This document shows positions 6,178 through 6,182 of a DNA stretch of 6,182 nucleotides, piece after piece. Source of the stretch: Candidatus Jidaibacter sp. Its GTDB lineage: Bacteria; Pseudomonadota; Alphaproteobacteria; Rickettsiales; Midichloriaceae. The notes under the pieces were generated by a model, which was not told the DNA's origin, did no database searches, and was given only the letters and a program-made list of their open reading frames with translations. The stretch lies in contig JAJTHY010000145.1 of the NCBI GenBank assembly GCA_021298045.1, positions 1 to 6,182 of the forward strand, in the 5' to 3' direction. The translations under genes were made by a program, and so were the position numbers. The stretch's first letter is position 1. Each line of letters starts with the position of its first letter.

Positions 6178-6182
6178 AGTCA

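Noticed and set aside
1..6182. CRISPR array, tRNA, rRNA, or intact insertion sequence
   Set aside because: No spaced direct repeats, cloverleaf-like segment, rRNA-like conserved stretch or transposase reading frame could be recognised in the window.

Overview
The window is an AT-rich stretch (about one third G+C in the genes I counted by hand) with six protein-coding genes, all on the + strand and closely packed. Protein sequences point to an alphaproteobacterium, most likely of the order Rickettsiales: the IscU and IscA proteins are of the ISC type found in mitochondria and alphaproteobacteria, a VacJ/MlaA gene sits next to an MlaC gene, and base composition is low in G+C. The order-level placement is inference; nothing here fixes genus or family. 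Stops TGA, TAA and TAG are all used normally and Trp is encoded by TGG, so the standard bacterial code applies.

Layout. 1-702: the end of an iron-sulfur cluster assembly locus, with iscU (5' end cut by the window edge) and a complete iscA-type gene. 703-778: a 76-base gap holding a perfect 9-bp inverted repeat. 779-3457: acnA, a full-length aconitase with all three cluster cysteines. 3472-4539: a TPR-containing SAM-dependent methyltransferase of unknown substrate, only 14 bases after acnA. 4564-5337: mlaA (vacJ). 5387-5980: mlaC. 5981-6182: about 200 bases with no assured gene, but with a long interrupted palindrome (5975-6103) that starts over the mlaC stop codon, and a short minus-strand open frame of doubtful status.

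How the genes fit together. IscU is the scaffold on which Fe-S clusters are built and IscA-type proteins carry or help insert clusters; aconitase is a classic [4Fe-4S] client enzyme, so the first half reads as cluster supply followed by a cluster user in the TCA cycle. MlaA (outer membrane) and MlaC (periplasm) are partners in trafficking phospholipids between the outer and inner membranes; the inner-membrane MlaFED complex is not in the window. The methyltransferase between the two groups has no obvious link to either. Small gaps between the genes from 779 onward suggest co-transcription.

Overall this is mostly housekeeping DNA. I did not find a new multi-gene system. The most unusual items are the palindromic element after mlaC, an MlaA that appears to have a cleavable signal peptide but no lipobox, an atypical residue beside a cluster-ligand cysteine in IscU, and the replacement of the usual hscB-hscA-fdx continuation of the isc locus by acnA.
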